Origin: Rhizobium sp. WYJ-E13
Lineage (GTDB): Bacteria; Pseudomonadota; Alphaproteobacteria; Rhizobiales; Rhizobiaceae
DNA length: 64,000 bases
Reading direction: 5' to 3'
Assembly: GCF_018987265.1 (NCBI RefSeq)
Contig: NZ_CP076853.1
Coordinates: 620,001-684,000 of the forward strand
Below are positions 9,473 through 17,675 of the stretch, in pieces. Position numbers and translations under genes: made by a program. The number at the start of each line of letters is the position of its first letter. Within the stretch, counting starts at the first letter, position 1. The notes under the pieces were generated by a model that saw nothing but the letters and a program-made list of their open reading frames with translations, made no database searches and was not told the DNA's origin.

Positions 9473-9976
9473 ATGATTTCCGTTTCAAGGGCAGGCAGCG
9501 CAGAAGATTTCGTGATCGCCGCCGGCTTCTGCCAGGCGCTCGGTGCCTTGGATGTGGAACTCGGGCGTGCCCACGGCGTCCCCGCTGAAATCGTCATGAC
9601 GCTTTTCCACGGCGAAAATCACGAAAGCCTCGCCCGGAAATACGGCTCCGACGACGCCATGATGTTCATCGCCCGATGGGAGGGAGAGCCGGCAGGATGC
9701 ATCGCACTCGCGCCATTCGAGACGGATGCCATGGAAATCCATAAATTCTTCGTGGACCCCGCTTTTCGCGGCCGGGGCGTCGGCAATGTGCTGATGCAAA
9801 GGGTGTTCGATGAAGCGAAGAAGAGCACGCGCACCATCATGCTCGTCAATACCGCAGCCTATTTGAAGAGCGCACTCTCCCTCTACGAAGCCTTCGGCTT
9901 CGATCATTGCCCGCCTTTTCACGCTGTGCCCGCTGAAATCAGCCATACCGAAGTCTTCATGTCACGGCCGCTTTGA
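9473..9976 (+). CDS. GNAT family N-acetyltransferase
   Basis: 167 aa. The acetyl-CoA-binding block is clear: MEIHKFFVDPAFRGRGVGNVLMQRVFDEAKK (motif A, R/Q-x-x-G-x-G/A) at about residues 85-115. It is followed by IMLVNTAAYLKSALSLYEAFGF (motif B). The start at 9473 has GGGGACGTGGG just upstream. Substrate unknown. Confidence 0.88.
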   Translation: MISVSRAGSAEDFVIAAGFCQALGALDVELGRAHGVPAEIVMTLFHGENHESLARKYGSDDAMMFIARWEGEPAGCIALAPFETDAMEIHKFFVDPAFRGRGVGNVLMQRVFDEAKKSTRTIMLVNTAAYLKSALSLYEAFGFDHCPPFHAVPAEISHTEVFMSRPL

Positions 9977-10028
9977 TGGCGACATAATTGCCGCAGGGGA
10001 TGTTGGCGCATCATCAGGAAAGCGTGGC

Positions 10029-10154
10029 ATGCTCGTCGCCCATTTGCCGGCAGGCCCACGTGACGCGCTCTTCGGCCTGCCGGGCTTCTTCAAGCTGAAG
10101 CCGGCGGACGGCGCACTTCCCGGTCTGCCACTGCGGTTGCGCAACAGCGTGTGA
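10029..10154 (+). CDS. Possible 41-residue ORF, unknown
   Basis: Starts at an ATG with AGGAAAG seven bases upstream and runs 41 codons to TGA. The product opens MLVAHLPAGPRDALFGLPGF. Third positions are GC-rich as in neighbouring genes. It may be a small gene or the relic of a longer one, because the frame is open upstream too. No family recognised. Confidence 0.25.
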   Translation: MLVAHLPAGPRDALFGLPGFFKLKPADGALPGLPLRLRNSV

Positions 10155-10204
10155 TCGTATAAGCGGCCGACCATGAACTGAGGAAATTCCTGAGGGTGAA
10201 TGTC

Positions 10205-10507
10205 ATGGCCGGTGGTGACGACGAATATGTTTACGACGAGGCGACGGGCGAATGGCGCCCGGCCTCCGAGATGACCGCAGCCGCACAGGCCGCGTCCGAG
10301 GTTCGCGACGCCTCGGGAAACGTCTTGAAGGACGGTGATTCCGTCACGCTTATCAAGGACCTCAAGGTCAAGGGCGCCAACCAGACGCTGAAGCAGGGCA
10401 CGGTCATTCGCTCGATCCGTCTGACGGACAATCCGGAGGAGATCGACTGCCGTCACGATACGATCAAAGGTCTCGTCCTGCGCACGGAATTCGTCCGTAA
10501 GCGCTGA
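10205..10507 (+). CDS. PhnA/YjdM-like protein lacking the zinc ribbon
   Basis: 100 aa. The C-terminal part GNVLKDGDSVTLIKDLKVKGANQTLKQGT...NPEEIDC...LVLRTEFVRKR is the PhnA domain of YjdM. The N-terminal zinc ribbon with two CxxC pairs seen in the E. coli protein is replaced by DDEYVYDEATGEWRPASEM, which has no cysteine. The start at 10205 is preceded by TGAGG with a 9-base gap; a GTG at 10196 is possible. Despite its name the family has no proven role in phosphonate breakdown, and no phn genes are nearby. Confidence 0.85.
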   Translation: MAGGDDEYVYDEATGEWRPASEMTAAAQAASEVRDASGNVLKDGDSVTLIKDLKVKGANQTLKQGTVIRSIRLTDNPEEIDCRHDTIKGLVLRTEFVRKR

Positions 10508-10521
10508 CGCGACTTAACGCG

Positions 10522-11712
10522 TCACTGAGATTTATCGATCTCCGGCGCTGAGTCGGTTGCATCGGGCAGGTGTTCTCCGCGAATACTCCAATAGAAGAGT
10601 TTCAGTTTGCGGCTTTGCGGCAGGCCGGGAAAGCTGTCGTCGTAGGCCTTATCCAGGATCGAAGGGTTGAACACGACCTTCTGATTAAGAATGGCAAAAA
10701 AACGTGCCACCAGAAGCTCTCGCTCCACGTTTTTTGACGCCGGGGATGTATTGTAGCTTCCGACCGCTTTGCCGAATATGGCGTAGCGGTCGTTGGTGTA
10801 GGTGATCGCACCATTGTCGAATTTGCACCCGGGTATTGCGCTGACATAGGTGCGGATGATCTCAAGATCGCCGACATAATAGCGGAAGGATTGATCACTG
10901 CAGAAGGCCTTTGCCGCATCCTCGTGGGTTTTGTAGGTTCTCACGAGAACCTTTCCGTCTTGGCACATATGTGACTTGTCCTGTCGTAGCTCGGCGATCA
11001 GGTTATTTTCGTACTCCGGCATCTCCCTTGCGTCGACGAGAGCCCGCAATCCACGAGTTTGCGCCGTCGTCCCGCCGACGAGCCCAATCAGCGCGGGCGA
11101 GGATTCGGATATTGGCTTGCCGTCCACCGGTTTCTGCGTCGCATCTGCCTTTCCACAGGGATCGCTCAGTGCAGGCTGACCTCTCAATGTCAGGTAGCCA
11201 ATTCCCGTCAGGAATACCGGAGGGGAAACGATGGCATCGCGACGCCCATTGGTAATTGTCGCAGCGTCGCAGAGAATATCGAATTTCCTGCCGAGATTCA
11301 GAAAGCGAGATGCGGCAGGCTCCAGCTGTCCGTCGACCAGATTGTTTGAGACGGCGGCTTTTTCTCCAACCCAGGCACCTTCGTCGATGTCATAGACTTT
11401 GATATTCTCCATCTTGATAGGCGGGGAGATATCCGGATCAACCAGCATCTCAGCAAGGGCAGCATCGCAGAGACGGATCATATAACCGCCGTAACCCGCC
11501 CGGCTCAGCGGGCCGCGCGTCGCATCACTGTCAATCACGCCTGGTGGCAGCTTGTATGAAAAGGGTTGGGTCTTGCTGCGTACCCCGATCGCCAGCCGTT
11601 CGGTTTGTTCTGGCTTCTCCTGACCATACGCCGTTGACCGCAGTGGCGTGACGAGGCCTGCGGCGAGAAAGATCATGCAGAAGAGGAAAGTAAAGCGCGT
11701 GCTCGCCTTCAT
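10522..11712 (-). CDS. Periplasmic solute-binding-like protein (SBP family 3 type)
   Basis: 396 aa. An N-terminal signal peptide (about 1-30) is followed by RLAIGVRSKTQPFSYKLPPG, GYGGYMIRLCDAALAEML, then KFDILCDAATITNGRRDAIVSPPVFLTGIGYLTL. This is the pattern of amino-acid-type (family 3) binding proteins. The second lobe continues to about residue 330 (CKFDNGAITYTNDRYAIFGKAVG); the last 60 residues are extra. There is no ABC permease nearby. It lies 9 nt downstream of a nine-helix membrane protein and in one operon with a secreted microprotein, so it may act as a ligand sensor for that membrane protein. Less GC-rich than its neighbours. Confidence 0.75.
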   Translation of the reverse strand: MKASTRFTFLFCMIFLAAGLVTPLRSTAYGQEKPEQTERLAIGVRSKTQPFSYKLPPGVIDSDATRGPLSRAGYGGYMIRLCDAALAEMLVDPDISPPIKMENIKVYDIDEGAWVGEKAAVSNNLVDGQLEPAASRFLNLGRKFDILCDAATITNGRRDAIVSPPVFLTGIGYLTLRGQPALSDPCGKADATQKPVDGKPISESSPALIGLVGGTTAQTRGLRALVDAREMPEYENNLIAELRQDKSHMCQDGKVLVRTYKTHEDAAKAFCSDQSFRYYVGDLEIIRTYVSAIPGCKFDNGAITYTNDRYAIFGKAVGSYNTSPASKNVERELLVARFFAILNQKVVFNPSILDKAYDDSFPGLPQSRKLKLFYWSIRGEHLPDATDSAPEIDKSQ

Positions 11713-11721
11713 CTGGCCACC

Positions 11722-13518
11722 CTAACTTTGGTCTTTGGAAGTATCCCCTTCAGCTTTGTCTTCGCCGACTTCCAGAAGAAAGGCGAAAATTAGTAGAAAG
11801 GAAACCGGCAGGATGCTGAAGATCAGAGCATCGCGAAATGTCCATGAGAAATAGGCCTGCGACGGGCCTGGTGTGAAACCGTAGCTGAGGAACATAAGAG
11901 CCCATTGATAGAGCAGGTAGATTGCTCCTGCCACCGCTGCGATTATCATCGTGGAGCGTCCGGGCCGTTCACTGTGCTTGTCCATCAGGACCAGTGCTGC
12001 CATCGCCAAGATAATGCCCGAGATGGCCTGCAGGGCGAAAAAGCGGCCATTATCCTGAAAGAGTATGATTATCTGTGATTGCGTGAGTTCGAAATTGGCG
12101 TCCCACCACAGACGTACCAATTGAACGAGGGCAGTTAAAAAGACTGCAGCGAGCCCCGATAGAAGCGACATGGAGAGCAGCTTCAAGAACGGAAACTGGG
12201 TGAATTTCCAATTGCTTCTCCAGGATTGTTGCTCGATGCGGACCTCACGCCCCAAGATGACGAATAGGACACTGAAGACCGTCAGCAACAGCGTCTGCAA
12301 TTGATCCCAGGTAACCGTTGCGAGGATGGTTCGGATCTGCGTACTGCGCCAGGCATACACGATAGGATCGCACTCAGTGCTGAATGCCTTCTGGCAGCTT
12401 GTCAGCACGTCAGCGTCGACGTTCTGAGTGTAGGCTGCAGGCTGGAAAATCGCCGGCGTGTCGATACCCTGCCAATAGTGCCATTTGTAGTACAGCGCGA
12501 AGGTGACCAGGAACGCGAGCACGAAAGCGGTCAGAATACTGAGACCGAATGAGTTCTGCTCATCCTTTTCTGCTGCCTCGATTTCCTCTTTAAGGCCGGC
12601 AATCGGATCTCCCTTGCGCGCTCGCTGACTGCGCGAGCTGAAGACGGCGTGGTCATTGCGGATGTAGAGCACCGCAAAGAAGGCCATGATGTTGGAACGG
12701 CACATGATCGTTTTGCCTGCGAGTTCGGCATATTTGACATGCAGCGTCGATGGATCCTCGTTGGACAGCTTCTCTATTGAATCCTGCAGATCGGCGATAT
12801 CGTTCGCAATCTTTTCAGAAAGGCCCCTCAGTCGTTCCAGATTGTAGAGCGGGAAATAAAGCAGCCTGTTCTTGCTGTCCGTGGCGACCAGCAGGCAATC
12901 GATAGCCGTAAGCGAATCGACGATCTGCCCTCGCCACTCGGGCATTTTGTCTCCCGCATGCTCTTCGAAGCTGTCTACAAGCGGCTTTGGGTGTTCGGCC
13001 ATAAGCACGGCATAGTCAGCATCCCGCAGGTGTTCGATGACGCGATAGATGCCTCTGGGCACGCCGGCGAGACGGTGGGCGAGCGACCGCATGGTCGTTT
13101 CTATGGGCTTCACCGCTCCAATGGAAAGCGACGAGATGATCAGGGCAGAAACGATTATCGGTTTGTTGTAGTTGCCTGACGACAGTTGCAAGACCTTATT
13201 GACGTCGGCTTCCGTTATGCTGCTGCCGCCATCGGTTGCGCCGATCTCACCGAGTGCGCTATTGGCTTGTGAAAGCAGCCCGTAGACCTCGGCTGAGCTC
13301 AGGACGACAGAATAGGCAATTAGGTAAAGCGCCGCATAGAAGGCAAAGCCCGCAACAATCTCGCCCGTCGTGCAAAGGTTGCGAACCTCTACATCCTTCA
13401 AAATTGGATGCAGCTCGAAAGGATGCCTGGCGTTGGGGGCGTTGAAGTTTCTGTAGGCCTCAATGACAAGTGTCATCGCGCCGGCTACTACGAAACCGAC
13501 GTAAATAAGATCGCTCAT
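11722..13518 (-). CDS. Polytopic membrane protein of unknown function
   Basis: 598 aa. By eye I see about nine hydrophobic segments: near 4-20, 53-73, 118-138, then six between about 325 and 588. The 180-residue section between the third and fourth is soluble, helical and charged (VIEHLRDADYAVLMAEH, LRGLSEKIANDIADLQDSIEKL). A loop with two cysteines (SCQKAFSTECDP) lies after the fourth helix. I recognise no family, although the helix count could suit a transporter or channel. Middle gene of the operon with the microprotein (17 nt upstream) and the binding-like protein (9 nt downstream). Lower GC than neighbours. Confidence 0.75.
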   Translation of the reverse strand: MSDLIYVGFVVAGAMTLVIEAYRNFNAPNARHPFELHPILKDVEVRNLCTTGEIVAGFAFYAALYLIAYSVVLSSAEVYGLLSQANSALGEIGATDGGSSITEADVNKVLQLSSGNYNKPIIVSALIISSLSIGAVKPIETTMRSLAHRLAGVPRGIYRVIEHLRDADYAVLMAEHPKPLVDSFEEHAGDKMPEWRGQIVDSLTAIDCLLVATDSKNRLLYFPLYNLERLRGLSEKIANDIADLQDSIEKLSNEDPSTLHVKYAELAGKTIMCRSNIMAFFAVLYIRNDHAVFSSRSQRARKGDPIAGLKEEIEAAEKDEQNSFGLSILTAFVLAFLVTFALYYKWHYWQGIDTPAIFQPAAYTQNVDADVLTSCQKAFSTECDPIVYAWRSTQIRTILATVTWDQLQTLLLTVFSVLFVILGREVRIEQQSWRSNWKFTQFPFLKLLSMSLLSGLAAVFLTALVQLVRLWWDANFELTQSQIIILFQDNGRFFALQAISGIILAMAALVLMDKHSERPGRSTMIIAAVAGAIYLLYQWALMFLSYGFTPGPSQAYFSWTFRDALIFSILPVSFLLIFAFLLEVGEDKAEGDTSKDQS

Positions 13519-13535
13519 GGCGTCTTATCGTTTGC

Positions 13536-13646
13536 CTAGATACACTTCTGAACCGCAGGATTACACGGACCCGCAGCATTTGTCTGTTCGGGACTGGTTA
13601 TTCCGGCGACAACAATAAAGGCGACTGCAATAAGGTACTTCAGCAT
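13536..13646 (-). CDS. 36-residue secreted two-cysteine microprotein
   Basis: ATG at 13646 with GGAG seven bases upstream, stop TAG at 13538-13536. The product begins MLKYLIAVAFIVVAGI, a clear signal-type hydrophobic core. It then has SPEQTNAAG and a short mature end PCNPAVQKCI with two cysteines that could form a disulfide loop. Cleavage near TNA-AG would release about 12 residues. It is the first gene of an operon with the membrane protein 17 nt downstream. Recognisable promoter elements lie just upstream. Expression is inferred, not shown. Confidence 0.65.
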   Translation of the reverse strand: MLKYLIAVAFIVVAGITSPEQTNAAGPCNPAVQKCI

Positions 13647-13675
13647 CGCAGTACTCCAAGCTGATCCCCGAAGTT

Positions 13676-13704
13676 AATTTAGCGGATACTTAAGTTATTT
13701 GCAA
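13676..13704 (-). promoter_or_regulatory. Predicted promoter of the microprotein operon
   Basis: Minus strand TTGCAA (13704-13699), 17-bp spacer, TAAATT (13681-13676), 30 bp upstream of the microprotein ATG in a notably A/T-rich stretch. Confidence 0.45.
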
Positions 13705-13745
13705 CTTTTTGTTATCGGCATCAGTACTGCAACCTCAGCTATGTA

Positions 13746-15302
13746 CTACCGCTTCAGGCTTCCCAATATGCCCCTTACCAGCGCCCTCCCGACCTGGGTC
13801 GCCACGGTGCGCGCAACGCTCTTCATCGCCGCTTCCACGACCGTTTCGCGCTGATAGCCGGAGCGGCCACGGGACTGGCCTCGAGTGGGTTGGTCGTCGT
13901 CGCCACCACCGAAGCCGGGGAGCGTCCAGCCGGACGTGGTGTTGCCCTCCTGCGGGGCCTCTTCCTGCGCCCGCTTGGCGGCCTCGGAATCGGCGGCCTT
14001 CCTGGCGCGTGCGGCCAGCATCTCAAAGGCGGATTCGCGGTCCACGTCCTCGTCATAGACGCCCAGCACGGGGCTGCGGTCCATGATCTGTTGACGCTCG
14101 GCATCGCTCACCGGTCCGACGCGGCCGGACGGCGGGCGGATCAGCGTGCGCTCGACGATCGAAGGCGCGCCCTTGGCTTCCAGCGTCGAGACCAGCGCCT
14201 CGCCGGTGCCGAGATTGGTGATGACGGTGGCGCAATCGAAAGCCGGGTTCGGACGGAAAGTATCGGCCGCCGTCTTCACCGCCTTCTGTTCGCGCGGCGA
14301 ATAGGCGCGCAAAGCATGCTGCAGGCGGTTGCCGAGCTGGGCGAGCACCGTCTCCGGCACGTCGAGCGGGTTCTGCGTGACGAAATAGACGCCGACGCCC
14401 TTCGAACGGATGAGGCGTACCACCTGCTCCACGCGCTCGGTCAGCACCTTTGGTGCATCGTTGAAGAGCAGATGCGCTTCGTCGAAGAAGAAGACGAGCT
14501 TCGGCTTGTCGGGGTCGCCGACCTCAGGCAACTCTTCGAAGAGCTCGGAAAGCAGCCACAGCAGGAACGTGGCGTAGAGGCGCGGGTTCATCATCAGCTT
14601 GTCGGCGGCAAGCACGGAGATCTGCCCGTAACCGTTGTTCGACGTGCGCATGATATCGGAAATCTTCAGTGCCGGTTCGCCGAAGAAATGTTCCGCGCCC
14701 TGCTGTTCCAGCACCAGCAGCGCCCGCTGGATCGAGCCGACGGAAGCTTTGGAAATCAGGCCGAACTGGCTGGAAAGCTCTGACGCGTTCTCGCCCATAT
14801 AGTTGAGCAGCGCCGTGAAATCCTTGAGGTCGAGCAGCGGCAGGCCGGCCTTGTCGGCGATCTTGAAGGCGATGTTGATGACGCCTTCCTGCGGCTCGGA
14901 GGCATCCATCAGGCGGGCGAGCAGCAGCGGCCCCATCTCGGCGACGGTCGTGCGTACCCGGTGCCCTTTCTCGCCGAAAAGATCCCAGAAGATGACCGGG
15001 AACTGGTCGAACTCATAGTCGGTAAAGCCGATCTGCTCGGCGCGTTTGGTGAGGAAATCCTTCGGCTCGCCCCTGGCGGCGATGCCCGATAGGTCGCCCT
15101 TGATATCGGCGGCGAAAACCGGCACGCCGGCTCTCGCGAAGCCCTCTGCCAGCACCTGTAGCGTCACCGTCTTGCCGGTGCCGGTCGCACCCGTCACGAG
15201 CCCGTGGCGGTTGCCGAACTTGAGGTCGAGATATTCGCCCTTGTTGATGCTGTCATCAGGATTGCGGCTCGCGCCGATGAAAATCTTGCCGTCCTCGAGC
15301 AT
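13746..15302 (-). CDS. HerA-like ATPase (DUF853 / YjgR type)
   Basis: 518 aa FtsK/HerA-class P-loop ATPase. Walker A GATGTGKT is at 38-45, Walker B KLVFFFDEAHLLF near 270. An Arg/Gln block LIRSKGVGVYFVTQNPLDVPETVLAQLGNRLQHALRAY follows. The C-terminus is Gly/Arg-rich and ends in a conserved basic helix (SVARTVATQVGRALVRGILGSLKR). This is the domain order of DUF853 proteins such as E. coli YjgR. The cellular role of the group is not established; archaeal HerA works with NurA in end resection, but no NurA is present here. Confidence 0.9.
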   Translation of the reverse strand: MLEDGKIFIGASRNPDDSINKGEYLDLKFGNRHGLVTGATGTGKTVTLQVLAEGFARAGVPVFAADIKGDLSGIAARGEPKDFLTKRAEQIGFTDYEFDQFPVIFWDLFGEKGHRVRTTVAEMGPLLLARLMDASEPQEGVINIAFKIADKAGLPLLDLKDFTALLNYMGENASELSSQFGLISKASVGSIQRALLVLEQQGAEHFFGEPALKISDIMRTSNNGYGQISVLAADKLMMNPRLYATFLLWLLSELFEELPEVGDPDKPKLVFFFDEAHLLFNDAPKVLTERVEQVVRLIRSKGVGVYFVTQNPLDVPETVLAQLGNRLQHALRAYSPREQKAVKTAADTFRPNPAFDCATVITNLGTGEALVSTLEAKGAPSIVERTLIRPPSGRVGPVSDAERQQIMDRSPVLGVYDEDVDRESAFEMLAARARKAADSEAAKRAQEEAPQEGNTTSGWTLPGFGGGDDDQPTRGQSRGRSGYQRETVVEAAMKSVARTVATQVGRALVRGILGSLKR

Positions 15303-15498
15303 GTAAGAATATCTCCCTCGGGCGATGCCGCCGCTTCATTCCAGAATATGCGATAATCGTCTTTCCGCACATTCATGCAAATATCGTTTGTCTGTTATAA
15401 GCAGGCGACACGAGACGGACAACTGTCTGCCTTAAAAGGGAAAGCAAGAGTGGAGACCTCACAAAGCGCCGCTTGAGTTGCCGCCTCGATTCGATTAC

Positions 15499-15516
15499 GT
15501 TGACGTTAACGTCAAC
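15499..15516. promoter_or_regulatory. 18-bp perfect palindrome upstream of the DUF2267-like gene
   Basis: GTTGACGTTAACGTCAAC reads identically on both strands. It ends 3 bp before the AGGAGG-type ribosome site and 15 bp before the ATG at 15532. A dimeric repressor bound here would block transcription or initiation. Similar ACGTTAACGT-centred sites are used by MerR-class LiuR-type regulators; assignment is uncertain. Confidence 0.6.
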
Positions 15517-15531
15517 AACAGGAGGCAGACG

Positions 15532-15927
15532 ATGAATGAGATTGTGACTGAAATCGCCAATCGCGTGGGCATTTCGCCTGAACTGGCCGAAAAGGCGCTC
15601 GGCATGATGCTCGGCTTCCTGCAGCGCGAAGCGGCCGACGGCCCGGTTGCCGAGATGATCGAGAAGATTCCCGGCGCCACCGAACTCGTCGCCCGGTTCA
15701 ACGGCGAAGGTTCCAGCAATGGCGGCGGTCTGCTCGGCGGCCTCATGAGCGCACTCGGTGGCGGCGGCATCATGGGCCTCGGCCAGCAGCTGATGAGCGA
15801 AGGTCTCGGCATGAGCGAGATCACCTCGCTCGCCAAGGAGACCATCGCGATTGCCAAGGAACATGCCGGTGAGGAAGTGGTCGACCAGGTCGTCGCCTCC
15901 GTGCCCGGCCTCAGCCAGTTCGTCTGA
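15532..15927 (+). CDS. DUF2267/DUF2780-like small protein
   Basis: 131 aa. The start at 15532 has AGGAGG nine bases upstream; the longer frame from 15478 runs through the palindrome and is not expected to be coding. MNEIVTEIANRVGISPELAEKALGMMLGFLQRE is followed by a Gly-rich hinge (GGGLLGGLMSALGGGGIMGLG) and a second helical half ending VVDQVVASVPGLSQFV. The two-half helical layout is typical of the DUF2267/DUF2780 group, of unknown function. Confidence 0.7.
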   Translation: MNEIVTEIANRVGISPELAEKALGMMLGFLQREAADGPVAEMIEKIPGATELVARFNGEGSSNGGGLLGGLMSALGGGGIMGLGQQLMSEGLGMSEITSLAKETIAIAKEHAGEEVVDQVVASVPGLSQFV

Positions 15928-16004
15928 GATCACGAATCTCTCGAAGGCTCCGCAATTTGCCTTCGGCGTGAAGAATCTGTTCCACCACTAAGCATTTCGC
16001 CCGC

Positions 16005-16079
16005 TCGACGGACAATAACGGCGGCAAGTTCGTGGGCCAGCCGCGCGCCTCCTTCGTCGACGCATCAATCGCCTTTTAA
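16005..16079 (+). pseudogene. Possible relic coding tail
   Basis: A short open stretch reads STDNNGGKFVGQPRASFVDASIAF followed by TAA, with coding-like composition but no start or upstream open frame. It lies between the DUF2267-like gene and the IS element and could be the 3' end of a decayed gene. No family recognised; may be chance. Confidence 0.2.
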
Positions 16080-16090
16080 GGCATGATCAA

Positions 16091-16120
16091 TCCATCCGGC
16101 GGTATCAGCCGCCGGATGGA
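16091..16120. terminator. Perfect 12-bp hairpin
   Basis: TCCATCCGGCGG (16091-16102) and CCGCCGGATGGA (16109-16120) with a 6-base loop, 19 bp left of the IS target duplication. It probably ends transcription from the DUF2267-like gene, although no T-tract follows. Confidence 0.5.
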
Positions 16121-16138
16121 AATCCGCACCGACGTTTC

Positions 16139-16142
16139 CTAG
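16139..16142. repeat. Target-site duplication, left copy (CTAG)
   Basis: CTAG directly abuts the left inverted repeat of the IS701-type element; its partner is at 17573-17576. Confidence 0.8.
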
Positions 16143-17572
16143 TACTACAGTTGCGTTTGATGCCTTGCTTTGTAGTGAGAAAGCATTGCGGATGCTTGAT
16201 GCCTGCGTCGCCAGAGTGACCATGCCAAGATGAGGCGAACTCTAATCGGGGGCTGTAGCAGGAGGCGTTTGATCAGATAGCGGATCTCTGCGACGCTGGG
16301 CACGAAGGCCATGGTGTTGGTCAGGCGGCGATTGGCGGGTTTGGACTCGTTTCGTTCGGTTTGCCAGCAGCGGTGCGGCGTAGATCGGCGCCGAGTTTGG
16401 CGAGGAATGCAGCGGCTGCCATGACGAGCGTCATGTGCCGCTTCCAAGCATGCCAGGATCGCGCTTCGCAATGATCCAGGCCGAGATCGTCCTTCGCACG
16501 CTGGAAGCATTCTTCCACGGTCCAACGCAGCCCGGCAGCGCCCGCCAATTCGCTCAATTCGGTACCGGCGGGCGCAAAGACAAAGTAATAGGCGCGCGCA
16601 TCGGGTTCGCGTCGGCTGCGCCGGATCAGAAGCCAGCGCTCCCATTGTGGATCCGGGCGAGAGCTGAGAGGAATACGGGCCCAATCATAAAGCCGAAGAC
16701 CCTTGGCACCTTCGCCTGCTGCATGGCTCTGCCAAACCTCCGGTTTCAACTCATCAGCCATCGTTTCGGGATCGGTCTGCTCGATCCCTTGCTCACGCAC
16801 AAAGCGCAGGCATTGATTGGAGCGCACTGCCAGAACATAAGGCTGGCCACGGCTTTCCAGCATCCGGCGCAGCTTGGAATCCGAACCATAAAGCGCATCC
16901 GCCAATACCCAGGCACAAGGCACGCCGGCATCCAGCGCATCGGCAATGAGCTTGGCTGCAATGGCCGGTTTGGTCGCGAAGGCTTGGGACTGGGGGACGT
17001 GAGCCGAAGCACGGCGGGCTTCATCCTCGGCCCACTCCTTCGGTAGATAAAGTTGCCGATCGATCAGGGTCTGACCGTAGCGGCTTGCATAGGCAAGGAA
17101 AACACCGATCTGACAGTTCTCGATCCGGCCGGCCGTGCCGGAATATTGTCGTGCGACACCGACTGAATGGGCGCCTTTCTTCAGGAAGCCGGTCTCATCG
17201 ACCACAAGAACGCCGTCCGCGTCACCGAGAGACTCTATTGCATAAGCGCGAACCGTATCGCGCAATGCGTCAGCATCCCAATGGCTGCGCCCCAGCAGCG
17301 ATTGCATCCGATAAGGGCGCTCCAGTCCTGCCTGTTCCGCCATCAGCCAGCCAGTCTTGCGCTCTACTCCCGACAACAACCCATCCAGAAAGGCACCGCA
17401 CGATGCGCGCAATTCTCGGCGACCAAAGACCGAGCCCAACCGCACCTTCAAGGCATCGAGCTCACGATGCCACGCCAGAACCGACCCGGACCAACCCGCA
17501 ACCGACATTGAACTTCCCTCCCGCCAAATGCGGGAAGTGAATCATGACTTCCGGTAAACCGCAACTGTAGTA
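16143..17572 (-). mobile_element. Complete IS701-family insertion sequence
   Basis: 1430-bp element. The ends are inverted repeats: the left begins TACTACAGTTGCGTTT and the right, read inward, TACTACAGTTGCGGTTT. It is flanked by direct CTAG copies at 16139-16142 and 17573-17576. A 4-bp CTAG duplication is characteristic of IS701-family transposition. It holds one intact transposase gene on the minus strand. Intact ends and duplicated target suggest a recent insertion. Confidence 0.9.
16321..17508 (-). CDS. IS701-family DDE transposase
   Basis: 395 aa, full length. The DDE_5 catalytic residues can be placed: D104 in VLVVDETGF, D204 in WVLADALYGSD, and E332/E333 in WTVEECFQRAKDDLGLDHCE, which carries the C-terminal E-R-K-containing motif. 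No frameshift or stop, so it should be active. It is the only gene of the element. Confidence 0.92.
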   Translation of the reverse strand: MSVAGWSGSVLAWHRELDALKVRLGSVFGRRELRASCGAFLDGLLSGVERKTGWLMAEQAGLERPYRMQSLLGRSHWDADALRDTVRAYAIESLGDADGVLVVDETGFLKKGAHSVGVARQYSGTAGRIENCQIGVFLAYASRYGQTLIDRQLYLPKEWAEDEARRASAHVPQSQAFATKPAIAAKLIADALDAGVPCAWVLADALYGSDSKLRRMLESRGQPYVLAVRSNQCLRFVREQGIEQTDPETMADELKPEVWQSHAAGEGAKGLRLYDWARIPLSSRPDPQWERWLLIRRSRREPDARAYYFVFAPAGTELSELAGAAGLRWTVEECFQRAKDDLGLDHCEARSWHAWKRHMTLVMAAAAFLAKLGADLRRTAAGKPNETSPNPPIAA

Positions 17573-17576
17573 CTAG
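17573..17576. repeat. Target-site duplication, right copy (CTAG)
   Basis: CTAG directly abuts the right inverted repeat of the IS element; its partner is at 16139-16142. Confidence 0.8.
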
Positions 17577-17675
17577 ATTAGATCATGCCGGATTTTTTCA
17601 CCGATGGCCGGATCGGCTGGAACGATGGATATCCAATTCTCGTTTCATATCGGCCAGATAAGAAGGAATATGGTC

